This document shows positions 7,145-8,364 of a DNA stretch of 8,364 bases, piece after piece. The translations under genes were made by a program, and so were the position numbers. The notes beneath the pieces are model-generated. The model had not been told where the DNA came from, did not search any database, and saw only the letters and a list, made by a program, of their open reading frames with translations. The stretch is taken from NCBI GenBank assembly GCA_028067895.1, contig JAPTUI010000127.1:1-8364 (forward strand), in the 5' to 3' direction. Positions within the stretch are counted from its first letter, which is position 1; the number at the start of each line of letters is the position of its first letter. Source of the stretch: Pseudomonadota bacterium. Lineage in GTDB: Bacteria; Pseudomonadota; Gammaproteobacteria; Steroidobacterales; Steroidobacteraceae.

Positions 7145-7987
7145 ACGGCCGGGCTCTCCTTCCCGATCGTCGTCGTGCTGCCGCCTAAGTTGCGCGCCGA
7201 TCCGGCGGCAATCGGCAACGTGCCGCTCGTCAGCCCGTCGGGATTGGTCGTGCCCCTTGCGGCGCTCGCCCGCATCCGCGAGCGCTCGGGTCAGTCGGTC
7301 ATCTTGCATCGAGGTGCCCAGCGCGTGCAGATGGTCACCGCCAATGTCACGGGCAGTGCCGGACGGTTTGTCGCTTTGGCGCGCCACCGTCTCGCGTCCG
7401 TCACGCTTGCGTCCGGAGACTATCTTCGTGTCGGAGGCACCGCAACCGCCTCCAGCCAGGCGCGGCTCGAGCTGCTGCTGGATTTCGGGCTTGCGTTGGC
7501 CGCAATCCTTGCGCTTCTCTTCATCGCTTTGCGCGATGCACGGACGGTGGGGCTGCTCACGGCAAACCTGCCCTTTGCATTGGTCGGGGGCATCGCTGCG
7601 ATCTGGGTCGCAAGACTCCCGGTTTCTTTGGGCGCTGCGGTCGGATTCGTGACCGTGTTCGGTATCACGCTGCGAAACGCGATCATGCTGCTCTCGCACT
7701 ACCGCACGCTGGTCTTGGAGGAGGGCCACCCGTGGAATCGGCAGACGGCCGAACTCGGTGCGATGCATCGCCTGGCGCCCATTCTCATGACCGCCTCGGT
7801 CACAGCGCTTGGCCTGTTGCCATTGGCAGTCCGTGCGCATGTGGCGGGGCAGGAAATCGAAGGACCGATGGCGATAGTGATTCTCGGGGGGCTCTTCAGC
7901 TCGACGGCCCTCACGCTGCTCGTGCTGCCCACATTGTCCCTTCGCTTTGCGCGATTTGATACCGCGGACATAGGGGAGGGGGCATGA
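7145..7987 (+). pseudogene. C-terminal part of the CzcA-like RND pump, downstream of the amber codon
   Basis: This stretch stays in the pump frame and encodes the end of the second periplasmic loop (FPIVVVLPPKLRADPAAIGN, then LVSPSGLVVPLAALARI). TM8-TM12 follow, including FVTVFGITLRNAIMLLSHYR and MHRLAPILMTASVTALGLLP, both hallmark C-terminal RND segments. No further stops or frameshifts occur up to the TGA at 7985-7987, so decay has barely begun. The first possible restart is GTG 7175, which has no Shine-Dalgarno sequence and begins inside a periplasmic strand, so separate expression as a working half is unlikely. Readthrough or suppression at 7142 would restore a complete pump. Confidence 0.86.
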
Positions 7988-8139
7988 GAGTCATCGAGCG
8001 CAAGTCCACTCGCCTGTCGTCTGCGATTGACCGACTGGCGGATCGACCGGCGGCAATGGGTGCCAGGCATTCACCGCCGGGTCACGGATGCCCGAGGCCC
8101 CCAGGAGCGAGCGGCTTCTCAGGGAGCCGAATGAGGTGA
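7984..8139 (+). CDS. Small ORF coupled to the pump gene, 51 codons; possibly the start of a truncated gene
   Basis: An ATG overlaps the pump stop as ATGA and is preceded by GGGGAGG (7973-7979) four bases upstream, the best ribosome-binding site in the window. The product starts MRVIERKSTRLSSAIDRLAD, a plausible charged amphipathic helix, and then becomes Pro/Gly/Arg-rich, as non-coding DNA of this composition would read. I do not recognise it. The likeliest reading is that a fifth efflux-operon gene began here and was cut off, with the join somewhere around 8055-8095, leaving a short nonsense tail ending at TGA 8137-8139. A genuine small protein is possible but less likely. Confidence 0.4.
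   Translation: MRVIERKSTRLSSAIDRLADRPAAMGARHSPPGHGCPRPPGASGFSGSRMR
8045..8083. repeat. Imperfect GC-rich hairpin inside the small ORF
   Basis: CCGGCGG (8047-8053) pairs with CCGCCGG (8074-8080). Inside it AATG (8055-8058) can pair with CATT (8068-8071), and GA/TC outside adds two pairs after a one-base bulge. No T-run follows, so a rho-independent terminator is not supported. It could still mark the end of the operon transcript or a recombination join. Confidence 0.35.
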
Positions 8140-8151
8140 ACCAGCGGCTTC
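8110..8151 (+). repeat. Pair of 9-bp direct repeats, AGCGGCTTC, 33 bp apart
   Basis: AGCGGCTTC occurs at 8110-8118 and 8143-8151. The 33-bp offset is about three helical turns, which puts both copies on the same DNA face. They lie between the operon end and the right tRNA fragment, where arm-type sites for an integrase or excisionase would be expected. That role is inference, and chance in GC-rich DNA is possible. Confidence 0.35.
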
Positions 8152-8189
8152 CAAGGCACGAACGGTCCACCGGAGACGATGTTGCGGGG

Positions 8190-8217
8190 TGTCAAAGTGT
8201 GGCAAAATGTACGCAAG
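8190..8217 (+). repeat. Three consecutive TGT-n-CAA units next to the right tRNA fragment
   Basis: Three head-to-tail units of 8-10 bases are visible: TGTCAAAG (8190-8197), TGTGGCAAAA (8198-8207) and TGTACGCAAG (8208-8217). The array is locally AT-richer than its surroundings and ends 20 bp before the tRNA-Cys repeat. Short direct repeats beside an attachment core are typical of recombinase arm or directionality-factor binding sites. No protein in the window can be matched to them. Confidence 0.4.
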
Positions 8218-8237
8218 CCCTTGATTCCATGAGACAC

Positions 8238-8292
8238 GAGCGGCCTGCAAAGCCGTCTACGCCGGTTCGATTCCGACCCTAGCCTCCAATAA
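8238..8292 (+). repeat. Right copy of the tRNA-Cys 3' end, pseudo-tRNA fragment (putative attR)
   Basis: This copy holds the anticodon arm with anticodon GCA (8247-8249), the T arm, the 3' acceptor strand, CCA (8286-8288) and AATAA after the last C. No 5' acceptor strand or complete D arm precedes it, so it cannot form a tRNA. It matches 11-65 at 49 of 55 positions. Its T stem (GCCGG/CCGAC) has one C-A mismatch (8262/8276) and its anticodon stem one G-T pair (8240/8256), which suggests decay after it lost function. With the left copy it brackets the whole efflux operon. Confidence 0.75.
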
Positions 8293-8293
8293 A

Positions 8294-8305
8294 ACGACAT
8301 GTCGT
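8294..8305. repeat. Perfect 12-bp palindrome, ACGACATGTCGT
   Basis: The sequence equals its own reverse complement and lies one base after the right tRNA repeat. It is long enough for a dimeric regulator operator or a recombination-associated site. No gene is visible in the remaining 59 bases, so its target cannot be assigned. Confidence 0.35.
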
Positions 8306-8364
8306 GTTAGTTGTGCTCACCGTCACGTCGGAAAGAGGTCGCTGATAATCCGTTGAAATGTGCC

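Noticed and set aside
7120..7200. A frameshift, IS insertion or programmed frameshift at the pump break
   Set aside because: The frame before and after the TAG is the same, alignment to family motifs needs no gap, and there are no inverted repeats, target duplications or slippery runs. A simple nonsense change explains it.
5909..7840. A 643-codon open frame on the minus strand, antisense to the pump gene
   Set aside because: Its translation is Arg/Gln/His-rich low-complexity sequence without recognisable domains, and it mirrors a well-supported RND gene. Long antisense frames are expected in GC-rich genes.
7175..7987. An independent gene for a 270-residue half-pump
   Set aside because: The GTG start lacks a ribosome-binding site and falls within a porter strand, and the protein is plainly the missing C-terminus of the upstream frame.
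8045..8083. A rho-independent terminator for the operon
   Set aside because: The GC-rich stem is imperfect and is not followed by a T-run on either strand.
8228..8288. A second functional tRNA-Cys gene
   Set aside because: No 5' acceptor strand complementary to CCTAGCC and no D arm precede it, and the T stem has a C-A mismatch.
8082..8300. A minus-strand frame covering the right tRNA fragment
   Set aside because: Its WRLGSESNRRRR-type segment is the familiar translation of the reverse strand of a tRNA 3' end, a common false gene call.
1..8364. CRISPR array, IS element, prophage structural gene or recombinase gene
   Set aside because: No regular repeat-spacer pattern, transposase or integrase motifs, or terminal inverted repeats could be found on either strand.

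Overview
The window is GC-rich with strong third-position GC bias. It carries a heavy-metal two-component system and a tripartite RND efflux operon of a type common in Gamma- and Betaproteobacteria. I would place the host among GC-rich proteobacteria and cannot go further from sequence alone.

Layout. Positions 1-61 are the 3' part of a tRNA-Cys(GCA) gene with an encoded CCA end; its 5' part lies before the window. Next comes a frameshifted remnant of a HicB-type antitoxin gene (about 108-229), then a short GC-rich inverted repeat and a plausible sigma70-type promoter (259-288). One co-directional gene block follows on the + strand: a CusR/CzcR-type response regulator (331-1005), its sensor kinase (977-2458), a CzcC-like outer-membrane factor lipoprotein (2508-3878), a CzcB-like periplasmic adaptor (3878-4885) and a CzcA-like RND pump (4898-7987). 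The pump frame is cut by one in-frame TAG at 7142-7144. A 51-codon ORF overlaps its end (7984-8139). About 100 bp of non-coding DNA with short repeats leads to a second copy of the tRNA-Cys 3' end (8238-8292) that lacks the 5' half of a tRNA. The last 72 bp hold only a short palindrome.

How it fits together. The regulator pair should sense a periplasmic metal cation and switch on the pump, which would export it across both membranes through the adaptor and outer-membrane channel. The tight junctions (1-bp overlap C/B, 12-bp gap B/A, 4-bp overlap A/small ORF) indicate a translationally coupled operon. The substrate is not determined; the transmembrane-4 residue pattern differs from both the classical CzcA (Zn/Co/Cd) pattern and the CusA (Cu/Ag) pattern.

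Most interesting points. The whole block lies between an apparently functional tRNA-Cys end and a diverged 55-bp duplicate of it (49/55 identical), the usual signature of a tRNA-targeted genomic island (attL/attR), yet no integrase is visible. The pump gene appears to be a very recent nonsense allele. I found no convincing evidence of an entirely new type of system.
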